64,000 nucleotides of DNA from Aureivirga sp. CE67 (GCF_015767245.1 NZ_JADOTV010000006.1:1-64000); one strand, 5' to 3'; positions 8,045 through 16,842 are shown, counted from the stretch's first letter. Program-made: numbers and translations. Notes: generated by a model not told the origin, from the sequence alone.

Positions 8045-8437
8045 TTATTCTATTTTAATTATAATTTTTGCTCTATACTTATCGTCTATTAGTCTGTCCC
8101 AAAAGAATGACTTGACTTGATCCTTGCTTTCAAACAGTTCAGTCGATTTTTTAGTAACAACTTCTATTCTTTCAACCCTATTAACTAGTGTGTCTAATGA
8201 ATTATGAATTTCCCATGTTCCAATTCCAAAATCAAAAACTCTTGTTTCGGCTGAGTCTAGATTTATTATTAAAGAATCTTTTGTTATGAAATTGTCGAAC
8301 TTATAATATTCATTTCCAGTGAAAAAAAATTTTATAGTTGAAAAGTCTTTTGAACTATTCTCTATTTCGATGGTTTGGGCAGGATCGCAGGAAACAAGAG
8401 AAAATCCTATCATCATTATTATTAATTTGAGTTTCAT
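8045..8437 (-). CDS. Lipoprotein, unknown function
   Basis: 130 residues from the ATG at 8437. An upstream ATG at 8497 would add 20 residues, but these fall in B-repeat DNA, and only the downstream start gives a proper lipoprotein signal (LIIMMIGFSLVSC). The mature domain begins with TIEIENSSKDFSTIKFFF and looks like a small beta-sandwich. No family recognised. Cassette gene. Confidence 0.75.
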   Translation of the reverse strand: MKLKLIIMMIGFSLVSCDPAQTIEIENSSKDFSTIKFFFTGNEYYKFDNFITKDSLIINLDSAETRVFDFGIGTWEIHNSLDTLVNRVERIEVVTKKSTELFESKDQVKSFFWDRLIDDKYRAKIIIKIE

Positions 8438-8449
8438 ATTCATCATACA

Positions 8450-8660
8450 AATAAAAATTTCTGTAAAATTTAAATTTTCATAGCAGCAGATGTCCAAATA
8501 TATATGAATCTTAAATTTTTAACAAATAAAAGTTTAGGTATACAAGTTTTATAAGTATTTGAAAACAAAAAAGCATATCAAAATGAATTTTAATATGCTT
8601 GAATAAATATTGTATAAACAGTAATGCTGTTTTATTTGGTTTTTAACTCAGTTCTTTGTC
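8450..8660 (-). repeat. B-type junction, truncated (B1)
   Basis: Matches the B repeat from TTTCTGTAAAATTTAAATTT to TTCTTTGTC but lacks the outer AACATAACTATAACAGGAAT end, which has been lost at the start of gene 8045-8437. The AGCATAT hairpin with T-run (minus strand) is intact and should terminate gene 8729-9484. Confidence 0.8.
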
Positions 8661-8728
8661 AGTTGTACTTTTGCTTAGTTGATTTTTTATATAACTCAAT
8701 CCATTCTTCACGAATTGGATGGTCTTCA

Positions 8729-9484
8729 CTATAGCTCTTTATGTGGTGTTTTTTCTTTTAAAAATTTATCTAATTCTGCTAAGTTGGATATTAGAATTTG
8801 ATAGCATCTTTGCATTATCGTTTTCTTATTTTGCTTAATCATTGCATCCAATTTTACGTATTGGGAACTCATTACAAATTTGTTCCGTTCTTCTAGAAAT
8901 TTCTTGAAGCCATCATCTGAATATGGGTTTTTCTTATAATGTTCCTCGCTGATTTTTTCAAGTTCCCGAAGGGATTTAGCAAATTCATTGAGATCAAGTT
9001 GGTGCTCAATTATGTCTATGATAAGAGAGGTTGTATCTTGTTCAACGGAGGTGTTTTCATATTCGTAATAGCTGTACCATTGCCACACAACAAGAATGTC
9101 TTTTAAGCCTCCAGGTAAGCTATCAAATCCTTCTTTTTCTATCCAGTTAAAACTCTTATGCGATTCTGGTAACAAGTAGTGGACATAATTCCAAACCTTA
9201 GCTATAACTTCATACGGTTCGTTGGAAGATTCAAGAATCTTTTGAATGTCGGACTTACAATTTGAGAGAGCTTTTTCAATTTCAAAACTTGAAACCTCCA
9301 AAATGCGTCTTGCTTCTTGCTTCGAGATATTTATTTTTTGAACCAAGAGTTCTACTTGTTCTTCCTTCCATTCGTTTTCGGCCTCCAGAATGTTCGATCC
9401 CGTTTTCCCCAGTAGTCGGACTGCATCATTCATCGTGATGGGAATCCTTCTACGAATTTGCAAAATATCTTCTTTGTTCTTCAT
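8729..9484 (-). CDS. Hypothetical protein with UBA-like N-terminus
   Basis: 251 residues. The first about 75 residues contain two helical units of UBA/TS-N type: TMNDAVRLLGKTGSNILEAE, then ISKQEARRILEVSSFEIEKAL, the pattern by which bacterial EF-Ts and nascent-chain proteins bind. The rest (from about 85) is an all-helical domain with aromatic patches (LVVWQWYSYYEYE) and is unrecognised. Slightly higher GC and different codon use than neighbours suggest a separate origin. Cassette gene between B1 and a long A-type junction. Confidence 0.7.
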   Translation of the reverse strand: MKNKEDILQIRRRIPITMNDAVRLLGKTGSNILEAENEWKEEQVELLVQKINISKQEARRILEVSSFEIEKALSNCKSDIQKILESSNEPYEVIAKVWNYVHYLLPESHKSFNWIEKEGFDSLPGGLKDILVVWQWYSYYEYENTSVEQDTTSLIIDIIEHQLDLNEFAKSLRELEKISEEHYKKNPYSDDGFKKFLEERNKFVMSSQYVKLDAMIKQNKKTIMQRCYQILISNLAELDKFLKEKTPHKEL

Positions 9485-9503
9485 TTATTTAATGTCATAT
9501 GGT

Positions 9504-9681
9504 GGTTAGTATAGGGCAAGTAGAGCAGCAGAAAGTAATAGATTTTCAAGTTTGCACTGAGTCAAAACGTTGTATTTTTATATTATTCATTTTAAAAGCC
9601 ATATCAACGATTTGGCGGTATTTCAAATAACCACTGAACTTTCCTAACCTACCAAATGCTCTATTTGCTATATACCGTGTT
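9504..9681. repeat. Long A-type junction
   Basis: A 178-base junction with outer arms TATAGGGCAAGTAGAGCA (left) and TGCTCTATTTGCTATATA (right), which pair with two extrahelical bases, and a loop of over 120 bases. On the minus strand the stop-side core is CGCTAAC; its TAA is the stop codon of gene 9680-10468. Confidence 0.75.
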
Positions 9682-10468
9682 AGCGATTGTATATTTTCAT
9701 TTGATTTACTGCTTCATTGACAATGAAAACAATATCTTCGGGTGATTTAGATTTATCTGTTGCCACGAAAACCTTAAATGCAATATTGTCAACCACAAAT
9801 AAAAAGCAATGTTGTTTCTGTGGAAGGTTCATCATTTGTATCATGTTTTCCATTTGTTTACTTTCTTTGAACACATGAAGTTCTTCTACATTATCTAAAT
9901 TCATGTTGAACTCTACTTTCTGTCCATTTTCCGAGTTTTCTTTTAGTTTTCCTTTGTGATATTTGATTGCTTCTTCATTGGAATTGAAAACCCATCTTAT
10001 ATCTACAATTCTTTGAATATGTTCATTTGAGTCGGAGTTCCATACAATAAAATCCTTTTCAACTTGTTCTTGTTTTAAACCATGTTTATTAAAGAACTTT
10101 TTTGATATAAATAGTGTTGTTGGAACAGAGTCAATTGGAACTGGCAAATCATTCAGCTTTTGAACAATTTGAACTGTTCTCTCACAAGTTGCTAAATGAT
10201 TGAAAACTTTCCTTTGTAAATCATTTAGTTTTTCATTGTTGTTTAAATAATCTTGAGTCAGTTCACCTTTATTTAAAAAGGTTACAAGTGATTTAGTAAA
10301 ACAATCTCTGAGTTGACTTTCAATAATCGTATTTTCTTGATTTAGATTAATAGTATCTTGACATTGACAATTGAATTTGGCCATATTTATAACAGTGGAG
10401 TCAGATAGCTCTTGGCTGTAGGAATATTGAGTCGTTAAAATCAATATTAAAATAATTAGTTTTTTCAT
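9680..10468 (-). CDS. Secreted protein, unknown function
   Basis: 262 residues with a signal peptide (LIILILILTTQYSYSQ). The mature protein opens with a helical region bearing cysteines (NMAKFNCQCQDTIN, QLRDCF, LATCERT), then from about residue 115 an alpha/beta domain ending VFIVNEAVNQMKIYNR. The Cys pairs imply periplasmic disulfides. No family recognised. The stop codon TAA is part of the GCTAAC core of the junction, so the coding end and the recombination site overlap. Confidence 0.75.
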   Translation of the reverse strand: MKKLIILILILTTQYSYSQELSDSTVINMAKFNCQCQDTINLNQENTIIESQLRDCFTKSLVTFLNKGELTQDYLNNNEKLNDLQRKVFNHLATCERTVQIVQKLNDLPVPIDSVPTTLFISKKFFNKHGLKQEQVEKDFIVWNSDSNEHIQRIVDIRWVFNSNEEAIKYHKGKLKENSENGQKVEFNMNLDNVEELHVFKESKQMENMIQMMNLPQKQHCFLFVVDNIAFKVFVATDKSKSPEDIVFIVNEAVNQMKIYNR

Positions 10469-10494
10469 ATTTATGTTATTTGCTAACGTTTTGG

Positions 10495-10528
10495 TTAAGC
10501 TACGTTTTAATGCAGTTTAGGTTTTGTT
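10495..10528. repeat. Short A-type junction inside the end of 10517-11194
   Basis: AAC at 10495-10497 and GTT at 10526-10528. The stop-side core CTGCTAAC lies within the last codons of gene 10517-11194 (NTANKT). The cassette start is TTAGTAG, whose reverse complement CTACTAA matches CTGCTAA at six of seven positions. Confidence 0.7.
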
Positions 10529-11194
10529 AGCAGTGTTATTTTCTTTAATTATTAAATTACCCCAACTAAGCAAATCACCTGTTAAATATTCCCACTTTAA
10601 AGATTCTCCAAATAAAGTTTCTGATTTAGTTACTGCTTCTTTATTAGTTTTGAATCTTTCACGCCAGTTAAATCCAATAGATTCATCATTTAGTTTGACG
10701 AAAATTGAAAATCCGAAATCGTGAGAGAATTGGACAATAAAAATTTCATCAGCATTTTCATATAAAGGTTCTGTTAATTGTCTAACAGGGTCAATACATC
10801 TTTTAATTTTACAATTTTCAGAATGATGAAATTTAATATTTGTTTGATTCAATTTTGATCGCTTAATTGATATTGGTTTAAGAGTTCTAAACTCTTTTAG
10901 TAATTCAAAGCATTTTTTCAAAGCAAGTTCTTCATCATTTTGATTCTCTTCTAGAATGATATTTTTCCATCCAGCTGTTGACTCGCCCCAACCATATTTA
11001 TGCATTGCCCATTCGTGAAAGTACCAAAAAGGAGGAAAAACTTGTTCTTTTTCAATATTATGAACTGTTGCTGAAAATTGATACCCATCCAAAAAAATTC
11101 TCAGAGACGATATTCTAGCATCTCCAATATACAATTCTGGACGTCTTTCCACCAGATTAATTAGGTCATATATATTTTCTATTTCCTTTATCAT
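10517..11194 (-). CDS. Hypothetical protein with RPELYIG motif
   Basis: 225 residues, cytosolic. The N-terminus reads LINLVERRPELYIGDARISSLRIFLDGY, a 'RP.ly.G..s...L..fl.Gy' opening that I have seen in small bacterial hypothetical proteins often annotated only as such. It is followed by FWYFHEWAMHKYGWGESTAGW, a helical segment. The C-terminal half carries EIFIVQFSHDFGFSIFV. No function can be assigned. The last codons come from the cassette junction. Confidence 0.75.
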   Translation of the reverse strand: MIKEIENIYDLINLVERRPELYIGDARISSLRIFLDGYQFSATVHNIEKEQVFPPFWYFHEWAMHKYGWGESTAGWKNIILEENQNDEELALKKCFELLKEFRTLKPISIKRSKLNQTNIKFHHSENCKIKRCIDPVRQLTEPLYENADEIFIVQFSHDFGFSIFVKLNDESIGFNWRERFKTNKEAVTKSETLFGESLKWEYLTGDLLSWGNLIIKENNTANKT

Positions 11195-11205
11195 TTATTG
11201 CTACT

Positions 11206-11440
11206 AACATAACTACAACAGGGATTCCTGTTATTTCTAATATATCTGTAACTATAAAATTTTAGTAAAATTTAAATTTTCATAGCAGCAGATGTCCAAA
11301 TATATATGAATCTTAATTTTTTAACAAATAAAAGTTTATAAATGCAAGTTTTATAAGTAGTTAAAAAAAGCACATCAAAATAAATTTTAATATGCTTGAA
11401 TAAATATTGTATAAATTGTAAGATAGTTTTTGTTCATTTA
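11206..11440 (-). repeat. B-type junction (B2)
   Basis: Starts AAC at 11206 with AACATAACTACAACAGGGAT, continues through the conserved CATAGCAGCAGATGTCCAAA block and the hairpin around AATATGCTT. The right end has decayed after GATAGTTTTTGTTC, so no clear stop-side core remains. The roughly 115 bases to 11557 hold nothing I recognise. Confidence 0.8.
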
Positions 11441-11557
11441 ACCATCAAATTGAAAAATTGACAGTATTTATTAATTAGTACAAATTTTGGGTCTTGCACT
11501 TTAACCCTAATTATTTTTAAACCTTATTTGTATTAGTTTTTATAAAAATATTGAAAA

Positions 11558-12010
11558 CTAGTTAAGAGAGCCAAATACGAGAAAATGTTCATTCTCATCC
11601 AACTTGTAATTCCAATCAGAATTATAAGTTTTTCCATTGCATAAATGCACACTAAATCCAGGTTCAAATGAAGCGTTCATTTTATAGATTTGACCTATTT
11701 GATAATTCGTTTTCGAACAAGTTGAGACAACATAAATTATTTCGCCAATATATTCTCCTTCTAATATTTTAACCAAACTTACTGAGCCAAAAGCCATGTT
11801 TCCGCACAATTCTGGTTTTGTCGAACAAGTATTAATAATCTCCACTTTTATAGGTTTAGCTTTCAGTTTATTGACTTTTTGAAATACTTCTTTCGATTTT
11901 GCTATAGATTGTTTCAGGCTGTCAACAGATTCATTATTCTGAGCATTTAGTTCATTACAAATTGTAAAAGACAAGATCAATGAAAAGATTATGTGTTTTA
12001 TAGTATTCAT
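11558..12010 (-). CDS. Secreted cysteine-containing protein
   Basis: 150 residues. Signal peptide (HIIFSLILSFTICNELNAQ), a helical linker to about residue 50, then a small beta-rich domain with about five cysteines (NTCSTKPELCGN, STCSKTNYQIGQIY, VHLCNGKTY). Length, secretion and the alternating Cys/strand pattern remind me of OB-fold (TIMP/netrin-like) secreted domains, but this is weak. Cassette-region gene. Confidence 0.7.
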   Translation of the reverse strand: MNTIKHIIFSLILSFTICNELNAQNNESVDSLKQSIAKSKEVFQKVNKLKAKPIKVEIINTCSTKPELCGNMAFGSVSLVKILEGEYIGEIIYVVSTCSKTNYQIGQIYKMNASFEPGFSVHLCNGKTYNSDWNYKLDENEHFLVFGSLN

Positions 12011-12081
12011 TTGTTATATGTTCATATTTAAATTTTAGCAAAAAAAAACAACTGCTATTTTATATATTTTGTTTCAAAACG

Positions 12082-13320
12082 TTATTTAATTTCGTCAATA
12101 GTCCAATGTAAATTATCTCTAAAAAGAGGTAAAGATTGAGTGTTTAACATTTTTCCTTTTAATTGATACTTTTTGTTGTTTTTAATAAACTCAAGAACTA
12201 ATAGACTATCCTTTTTTTTGTAATTAATTTTTGTCTTTTTTAAATTGTAATCTGTGATAACAAACTGATGTTTATCTTTAAATATTTGTAATTTGTAGTC
12301 AGTCATTTGGTCATTTAGATTTTGGAAAATAAAGTAGCCATTCTTATGAATAAAAAATCTTTTTATGTTATGGTTTTTTATTAAGATGTTATCCTCAAGT
12401 GTCTCTGTAACTAAATAGGCTCCAATAAAATTAGAGTATGAGTTATTAATACTAGTGTTTTTTTGAATATTAAGATATAATACTTCAAATAAAAATAAAA
12501 GTATAACAAATGATTTTAGAAAAGCGTATAGAAAATTGTTTTTTGAGAGTAAATATATCTTGCTATATGTGGTCTTGATTTCCTTGATGATTCTAATGAA
12601 AATGTGTTTATAGATAACTAATCCTAGAAATGACATAAATAACAAAAAGATAGAAAATACTTTAACGGAGATATCAAAACTAATATTGATAGCCACTATA
12701 TTGGTAAATATGAATATTGCTAAAATAAAACCAAAAAACCTTGTCTTTTTAAAAAGTAAGAGAAAAGCTGTTGTAATTTGTGATAAACCTAAGAATAAAT
12801 TGAATGTTGGAGAAATACCAATAGTTGACCAAAATAAAATATCCTTGTCTAAAAAACCAAAAGGAGTGTACAGTATATTTGATTCTGGACTATAAAACTG
12901 CCCCATAAAAACCTTATCAAAACCATATTTTAAGAGTATTAAGCTTAAATAATATGGTATGACAATATTCATAACCTGTAATAAATATTTTTTAAACTTT
13001 ATATGATTACGGAAAATGAATTGAATAATTAGAGCTATTAGAACTAAAAGAAGAATTAGAATATATAGAGATGATGAATCCGAAACTATCTGCTCATATT
13101 TACTATTCTCGAAAATATATGGTTTTATGCTTGAAATTATTTTTCCAAAAACAAAATTGGTTATTTTTTCTTGATAAGAAAATAAATGAAAGGGAAAAGG
13201 AATGAATATAATTCCAAAAGCAGTAAATAAATAAAAAAAGGATTGGCTAAAATGCAATAAGAAATTAGATTTTTCCAAATGATTTCTTGTTAGAATTAAT
13301 TTTATAATACGTAAAAGCAA
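12082..13320 (-). CDS. Polytopic membrane protein, DoxX-like
   Basis: 412 residues with about eight hydrophobic segments in the first 285 residues, then a soluble C-terminal domain of about 120 residues. The LLKYGFDKVFMGQF segment, followed by ISPTFNLFLGLSQITTAFLLLFKKTR, recalls DoxX/HTTM-type membrane proteins. The start overlaps the end of 13265-13876 by 56 bases, so the two are translationally coupled and probably form a two-gene cassette. Confidence 0.7.
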   Translation of the reverse strand: MLLRIIKLILTRNHLEKSNFLLHFSQSFFYLFTAFGIIFIPFPFHLFSYQEKITNFVFGKIISSIKPYIFENSKYEQIVSDSSSLYILILLLVLIALIIQFIFRNHIKFKKYLLQVMNIVIPYYLSLILLKYGFDKVFMGQFYSPESNILYTPFGFLDKDILFWSTIGISPTFNLFLGLSQITTAFLLLFKKTRFFGFILAIFIFTNIVAINISFDISVKVFSIFLLFMSFLGLVIYKHIFIRIIKEIKTTYSKIYLLSKNNFLYAFLKSFVILLFLFEVLYLNIQKNTSINNSYSNFIGAYLVTETLEDNILIKNHNIKRFFIHKNGYFIFQNLNDQMTDYKLQIFKDKHQFVITDYNLKKTKINYKKKDSLLVLEFIKNNKKYQLKGKMLNTQSLPLFRDNLHWTIDEIK

Positions 13321-13876
13321 TTATAAGAGATATCATCAAAATTATTGACATACCAATAAGTTTAGGGCTAACAGGTGGTTTAGTTTTTTTATTTATAAGA
13401 AATGGGAAACTATTTTCCTTCTGCTTATTTTTATTTGTAATATTCGTAACAGATTCATAGCCTATAAATACAATACTATCTACTGGGTTTCTGAAAAAGT
13501 AATTTTTTTTAATTTCTTGTTTTATACTATCTAAAGCGTTTTTTTTAGAAAATAAAGGATGATTATAAAGTGTGTCTCTACCTGAATTCCATAGGTTAGT
13601 TGAATTAGTAATTTTATTTTTACAATAATTACTTGTAGTCATAATGACTATTGTATCCGAAACATATTGCAGTGTGTCTAATTTAGCATACTTAACTAAT
13701 GGTGTTGGCGCTGCACCAAAATTGGATGAAGTTAAATCAAAAGTAGAGTTGGTCATAGCTTTATGAAAATTACTTGCTTTGCCACTATGACTTTTGTGAG
13801 CAATTAATTTAGTTTGCGAATGAATGATTTGGTTATTAAAGCAAAGAACCAATAATAGTATAAAAAATAATTTCAT
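13265..13876 (-). CDS. Secreted protein with C-terminal anchor, partner of 12082-13320
   Basis: 203 residues. Signal peptide (LFFILLLVLCFNNQIIHSQ), then an unusual repeat-poor Ser/Thr/Asn-rich ectodomain (KASNFHKAMTNSTFDLTSSNFG) and a single transmembrane helix at about residues 174-191. It is the upstream gene of an overlapping pair. With its DoxX-like partner it may be a small cell-surface membrane system. No family recognised. Confidence 0.7.
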   Translation of the reverse strand: MKLFFILLLVLCFNNQIIHSQTKLIAHKSHSGKASNFHKAMTNSTFDLTSSNFGAAPTPLVKYAKLDTLQYVSDTIVIMTTSNYCKNKITNSTNLWNSGRDTLYNHPLFSKKNALDSIKQEIKKNYFFRNPVDSIVFIGYESVTNITNKNKQKENSFPFLINKKTKPPVSPKLIGMSIILMISLIIAFTYYKINSNKKSFGKI

Positions 13877-13897
13877 TTTCTGTCTTTAATGTTTTGT

Positions 13898-13990
13898 AAC
13901 GTATGTCTGCGCACAAACACGCAATTTTCGTTAAAACTAGTCTTTTAACATAAATAAATCAAATATAAGAATGTTTTAATTTTGAAGATT
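13898..13990. repeat. C-type junction (C3)
   Basis: Starts AAC-GTATGTCTGCGCACAAA upstream of gene 13265-13876 and runs through ATTTTCGTTAAAACTAG and TTTTAACATAAATAAATC. The 190 bases to 14180 that follow are unlike those beside other C copies and hold no gene that I can see. Confidence 0.75.
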
Positions 13991-14180
13991 TAAAGCTGCT
14001 ATGAAATGCTTTGAAAAATATAATAACCTTAGATCATTAAGAATAAATATTATTTTCTCTTAAAAGTGAAATTTACATTTTGTTCTCGATCGTTTTCTTT
14101 TTTCGATTTAAAGTATTATTTATTCTCTTTATATATCAGTTTCACTCAGATGTCGATGGATAAAATCTTTTTAATAGAAT

Positions 14181-14600
14181 TCAAATTCCAACTAGAGAAA
14201 TTAAACTCCAAATAATTACTCCAATTCCATTTAAAATCAATAACTGTATTTCTATTTTCTTTCTTAAAAACCACATTGTCAAACCAAGTATAGCACCAAT
14301 CAAACTCACATATATAAACTCTTTATCAAAAAATATAGGTAAAATTAATGGCAAAATAACTTGAAAAAAAATTCCAATTTTAATTCCTCTTTTTATATTA
14401 ATGAGATTTCTTTTACGACTTAAGACACTAGTTATTGCAATGATTATAAAAGGTAAAAAAAACATTGCAGTCAAGAATGAGTAAAAAGGTGCCATTCTCC
14501 CCATATCAAATGTAGTTTTAGTAATAATAAGCTGAGTGATAATTATTCCAGTTATTAATATCCAACCTACAATTTTATTTATTTTTACAACATTTATCAT
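14181..14600 (-). CDS. Small four-helix membrane protein
   Basis: 139 residues, almost entirely hydrophobic: segments at about 10-28, 38-58, 73-100 and 116-137 with short polar links (SRKRNLINIKRG). No motif identifies a family. It lies between C3 and C4, with about 120 bases between its start and C4. Confidence 0.65.
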   Translation of the reverse strand: MINVVKINKIVGWILITGIIITQLIITKTTFDMGRMAPFYSFLTAMFFLPFIIIAITSVLSRKRNLINIKRGIKIGIFFQVILPLILPIFFDKEFIYVSLIGAILGLTMWFLRKKIEIQLLILNGIGVIIWSLISLVGI

Positions 14601-14719
14601 ACCTATTTAAAAACTTTTTCTATTATTTTCGGTTTCAGTTTTGTAAATCTTAAAATCAATTCTTTTTCAATTTAGAAAATTTCTTTCCGCAATATTTATA
14701 ATTTTTTTCAATGAGAGAG

Positions 14720-14816
14720 AACGTGAATCTGCGCACAAACCCTGCAATTTTCGTTAAAACTAACCTTTTAACATAAATAAATCAAATTAAAGAGTGTTTT
14801 AATTTTTAAGAAAAAA
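14720..14816. repeat. C-type junction (C4)
   Basis: AAC-GTGAATCTGCGCACAAA, then TTTTCGTTAAAACTAACC and the TTTTAACATAAATAAATC block. It is followed by a group II intron 3' end relic (14873-14954), the only copy where this is clear. Confidence 0.75.
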
Positions 14817-14872
14817 ATGGTTTGAAAAGTTATATCTAAATGCAAACTATTACAAGAAATAATTTCATGATC

Positions 14873-14954
14873 GAACCGCCGTATAGAAGACCCTTATGTA
14901 CGGTGGTGGGAGAGGTGCAACGTGAACAATAAATTCATGCCCACTTACTCGATT
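14873..14954 (+). ncRNA. Group II intron domain V-VI relic
   Basis: GAACCGCCGTA pairs with TACGGTGGT to give a domain V-type hairpin carrying the CGC triad at its base. The upper stem is degenerate. It is followed by GAGAGG and a second helix (GTG..CGTGAA / TTCATG..CAC) with domain VI shape, ending ACTCGATT. That order (domain V, short linker, domain VI, 3' end) is that of a bacterial group II intron. No reverse transcriptase reading frame is present in the window, so it is a remnant. Confidence 0.65.
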
Positions 14955-14966
14955 ATCAACTGACCT

Positions 14967-15362
14967 TTATTCTGTTTTTTTATAATTATCGAAATTTATT
15001 CCATTAGTTTTAAAGAAAACATTTTTAAATTCCGATTTGTTTTTTGTCACTAAACTATAATCAATTTCAATAAAGTCTCCGTGTGTTGCTGTAGCCATAT
15101 CATATTCTTTGTTGTCCATAATCAAAGTCATATGTATCGCACCCAGTTTTACTGTAATATTTGGTTCGTAAGTCATTGAGGAAATCTGCTTTTTGAATTC
15201 AGTAAGTTGTTCAGGTGATAGTGTAAATTTTCCAGAATTATTACTCATCATTACCTTTTCAATTTTTTCCACATCTACAAAGTCTGCAAAAGTCATTTCT
15301 TTTTCACTTTTACAAGCAAATAATTGAATTATAAAAAATACTAATAGAAGTTTCGATTTCAT
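14967..15362 (-). CDS. Lipoprotein, unknown function
   Basis: 131 residues with a lipoprotein signal (LLLVFFIIQLFAC, Cys at about residue 17). The mature domain begins MTFADFVDVEKIEKVMM and contains LTEFKKQISSMTYEPNITVKLG. The pattern 'f......i....i.i....g....l....l..f...i....y' is common in Bacteroidota lipoproteins that sense or bind at the envelope; no family named. It is framed by the intron relic and a long A-type junction. Confidence 0.75.
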   Translation of the reverse strand: MKSKLLLVFFIIQLFACKSEKEMTFADFVDVEKIEKVMMSNNSGKFTLSPEQLTEFKKQISSMTYEPNITVKLGAIHMTLIMDNKEYDMATATHGDFIEIDYSLVTKNKSEFKNVFFKTNGINFDNYKKTE

Positions 15363-15379
15363 TTTTTTAGTTTGTTGGT

Positions 15380-15569
15380 AACGTTCTGTGTATGGACAGT
15401 AGGGCAGATTCGAAGCACATCACTTTCGGTTTACCACTAAGCCTAAACAAACGTTTTTACTTTTAATTTTCTTTTTGTTAAACGTCAAAACTTTGTTTTG
15501 GCGTTGCCTGCTCAAAGAACAGGACTTTCAATTTATCTCTAAATGCCCTATTGGCTTATATACCTTGTT
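15380..15569. repeat. Long A-type junction
   Basis: AAC at 15380 and GTT at 15567. Outer arms GTGTATGGACAGTAGGGC (left) and GCCCTATTGGCTTATATAC (right) pair with a few extrahelical bases, enclosing about 130 bases of loop. The loop contains a copy of ACGTCAAAACTTTG / CAAAACTTTGTTTTG. The stop-side core of gene 15592-15948 is TACTGCCAAC. Confidence 0.8.
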
Positions 15570-15591
15570 GGCAGTAGTTTTTTATTTCTTT

Positions 15592-15948
15592 TTAATCAAA
15601 TCCATTTGCTGCAGTCATTGCAACAAAAAATAAAGAAATATGAATCAGTAATATTCCAAGCCCCACTATTTTCCATTTTTTATGTCTTACCGAATACATC
15701 GATAAACCGTAAATAGGAATTTGAAGCACAGCTATCCAAGCGGCTAAATCAGTTATTCTATCATTTATTCCTGCAATAATCATAGGAATTGGGAAAAATA
15801 ATTTTCCGAAGAAATAAGTCCCATGTCCACCGCCCATGAAGAAGATTGATAAAATTAAAAGAGTAGGAGTCAAGATACTTGTCCATATCACTATTTTCTT
15901 TCCGCTTAGGTGGTTCAAATTTATTTCAGTTTTGGATTGCTCTGTCAT
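15592..15948 (-). CDS. Small membrane protein
   Basis: 118 residues with three to four hydrophobic segments (about 18-36, 46-62, 67-83 and 92-112). Residues HGTYFFGKLFFP and RHKKWKIVGLGILL are the most polar parts. No family recognised. Its cassette starts TTGACAGTA (15957-15965 region, minus strand) and ends TACTGCCAA, complementary at eight of nine positions. Confidence 0.7.
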   Translation of the reverse strand: MTEQSKTEINLNHLSGKKIVIWTSILTPTLLILSIFFMGGGHGTYFFGKLFFPIPMIIAGINDRITDLAAWIAVLQIPIYGLSMYSVRHKKWKIVGLGILLIHISLFFVAMTAANGFD

Positions 15949-15961
15949 TTTGAATTACTGT

Positions 15962-16219
15962 CAACATAACTATAACAGGAATTCCTGTTATTTCAATTAT
16001 ATCTGTAACTATAAAATTTCTGTAAATTTTAAATTTTCATAGCAGCAGATGTCCAAATATATATGAATCTGAAATTTTTAACAAATAAAATTTTAGGAAT
16101 ACTATTTTTATAAGTAGTTGAAAACAAAAAACATATCAAAATATTATTTTAATATGCTTAGATAAATATTGTGTGAATTTTAAGACTGTTTTACTTGGTT
16201 TTTAACTCAGTTCTTTGTT
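15962..16219 (-). repeat. B-type junction, full length (B3)
   Basis: 258 bases from CAACATAACTATAACAGGAA to TTCTTTGTT. It contains in order an AACAGGAATTCCTGTT palindrome, the CATAGCAGCAGATGTCC block, and a hairpin (ATATCAAAATATTATTTTAATATG) which on the minus strand is followed by T-rich DNA, so it should terminate gene 16231-16818. The stop-side core is GTGGCTAAC. Confidence 0.85.
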
Positions 16220-16230
16220 AGCCACTGGTT

Positions 16231-16818
16231 TTATTCATACGAGTAATATCCGTTTTTAAATCTGTCTTGATAAAATTTAAATAGTTTAGGATATTTTTCA
16301 TTTAAAGTATTCCAATTCATTTTTGAGTACAAATCTACTTCTTCATTTTCTAAGTCATAATCTAAATCTAATTCTTCTTCAAATCTAGTTTCGCTAATTC
16401 TAGAAATTATATATATCAAATCTTCTCGAAATGCTCCATTTGCATCCAAATCATATTCAAATAAATCTTCTTCTTTTTCAAAATTTTTGAACTTTTCAAA
16501 ATGCTCTTTTCCTAAACTTACTATCCAAGCTCTAAAGTCTGCAAAACCATCTTCTGAAATGTATTGAAAATCTTTTGTCAATTTATCTTCTAAATCATAT
16601 CCAGACAGAAGAAATAAATCTCCTATTTTAGGTAAATATAGTTCTCTAATTTTCGTACATAAAAGTTCATGAAATTTTATTAGAGATTCTTTATCTGCTT
16701 TCCCTAAGTAATCTTCAAGTATTTCGTTTTGAATTACATCATATCCTTTTTCGTTTATTTCTTCTATAGGATATTCAAAGAATTTTCCAATTAAATTCCA
16801 AAATATTTCTTCTGTCAT
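16231..16818 (-). CDS. DUF4240-like protein
   Basis: 195 residues, cytosolic, very acidic. The opening FWNLIGKFFEYP, the ISEDGFADFRAWIVSLGKEHFEKF segment and the acidic tail follow the DUF4240 pattern (FW.li at the start, 's.d.F..fr.wiislG...f' in the middle). The function of that family is unknown to me; members are often found near WGR or immunity-type genes. The cassette is delimited exactly: it starts TTAGCCAC and its own site reads GTGGCTAA (8 of 8), flanked by full B-type junctions on both sides. Confidence 0.8.
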   Translation of the reverse strand: MTEEIFWNLIGKFFEYPIEEINEKGYDVIQNEILEDYLGKADKESLIKFHELLCTKIRELYLPKIGDLFLLSGYDLEDKLTKDFQYISEDGFADFRAWIVSLGKEHFEKFKNFEKEEDLFEYDLDANGAFREDLIYIISRISETRFEEELDLDYDLENEEVDLYSKMNWNTLNEKYPKLFKFYQDRFKNGYYSYE

Positions 16819-16842
16819 AATATATTTTTTTTACTTGTGGCT

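Noticed and set aside
10495..10528. Mirror symmetry GTTTTGG ... GGTTTTG within the short junction
   Set aside because: A mirror repeat, not an inverted repeat, in AT-rich DNA; too short to be meaningful.
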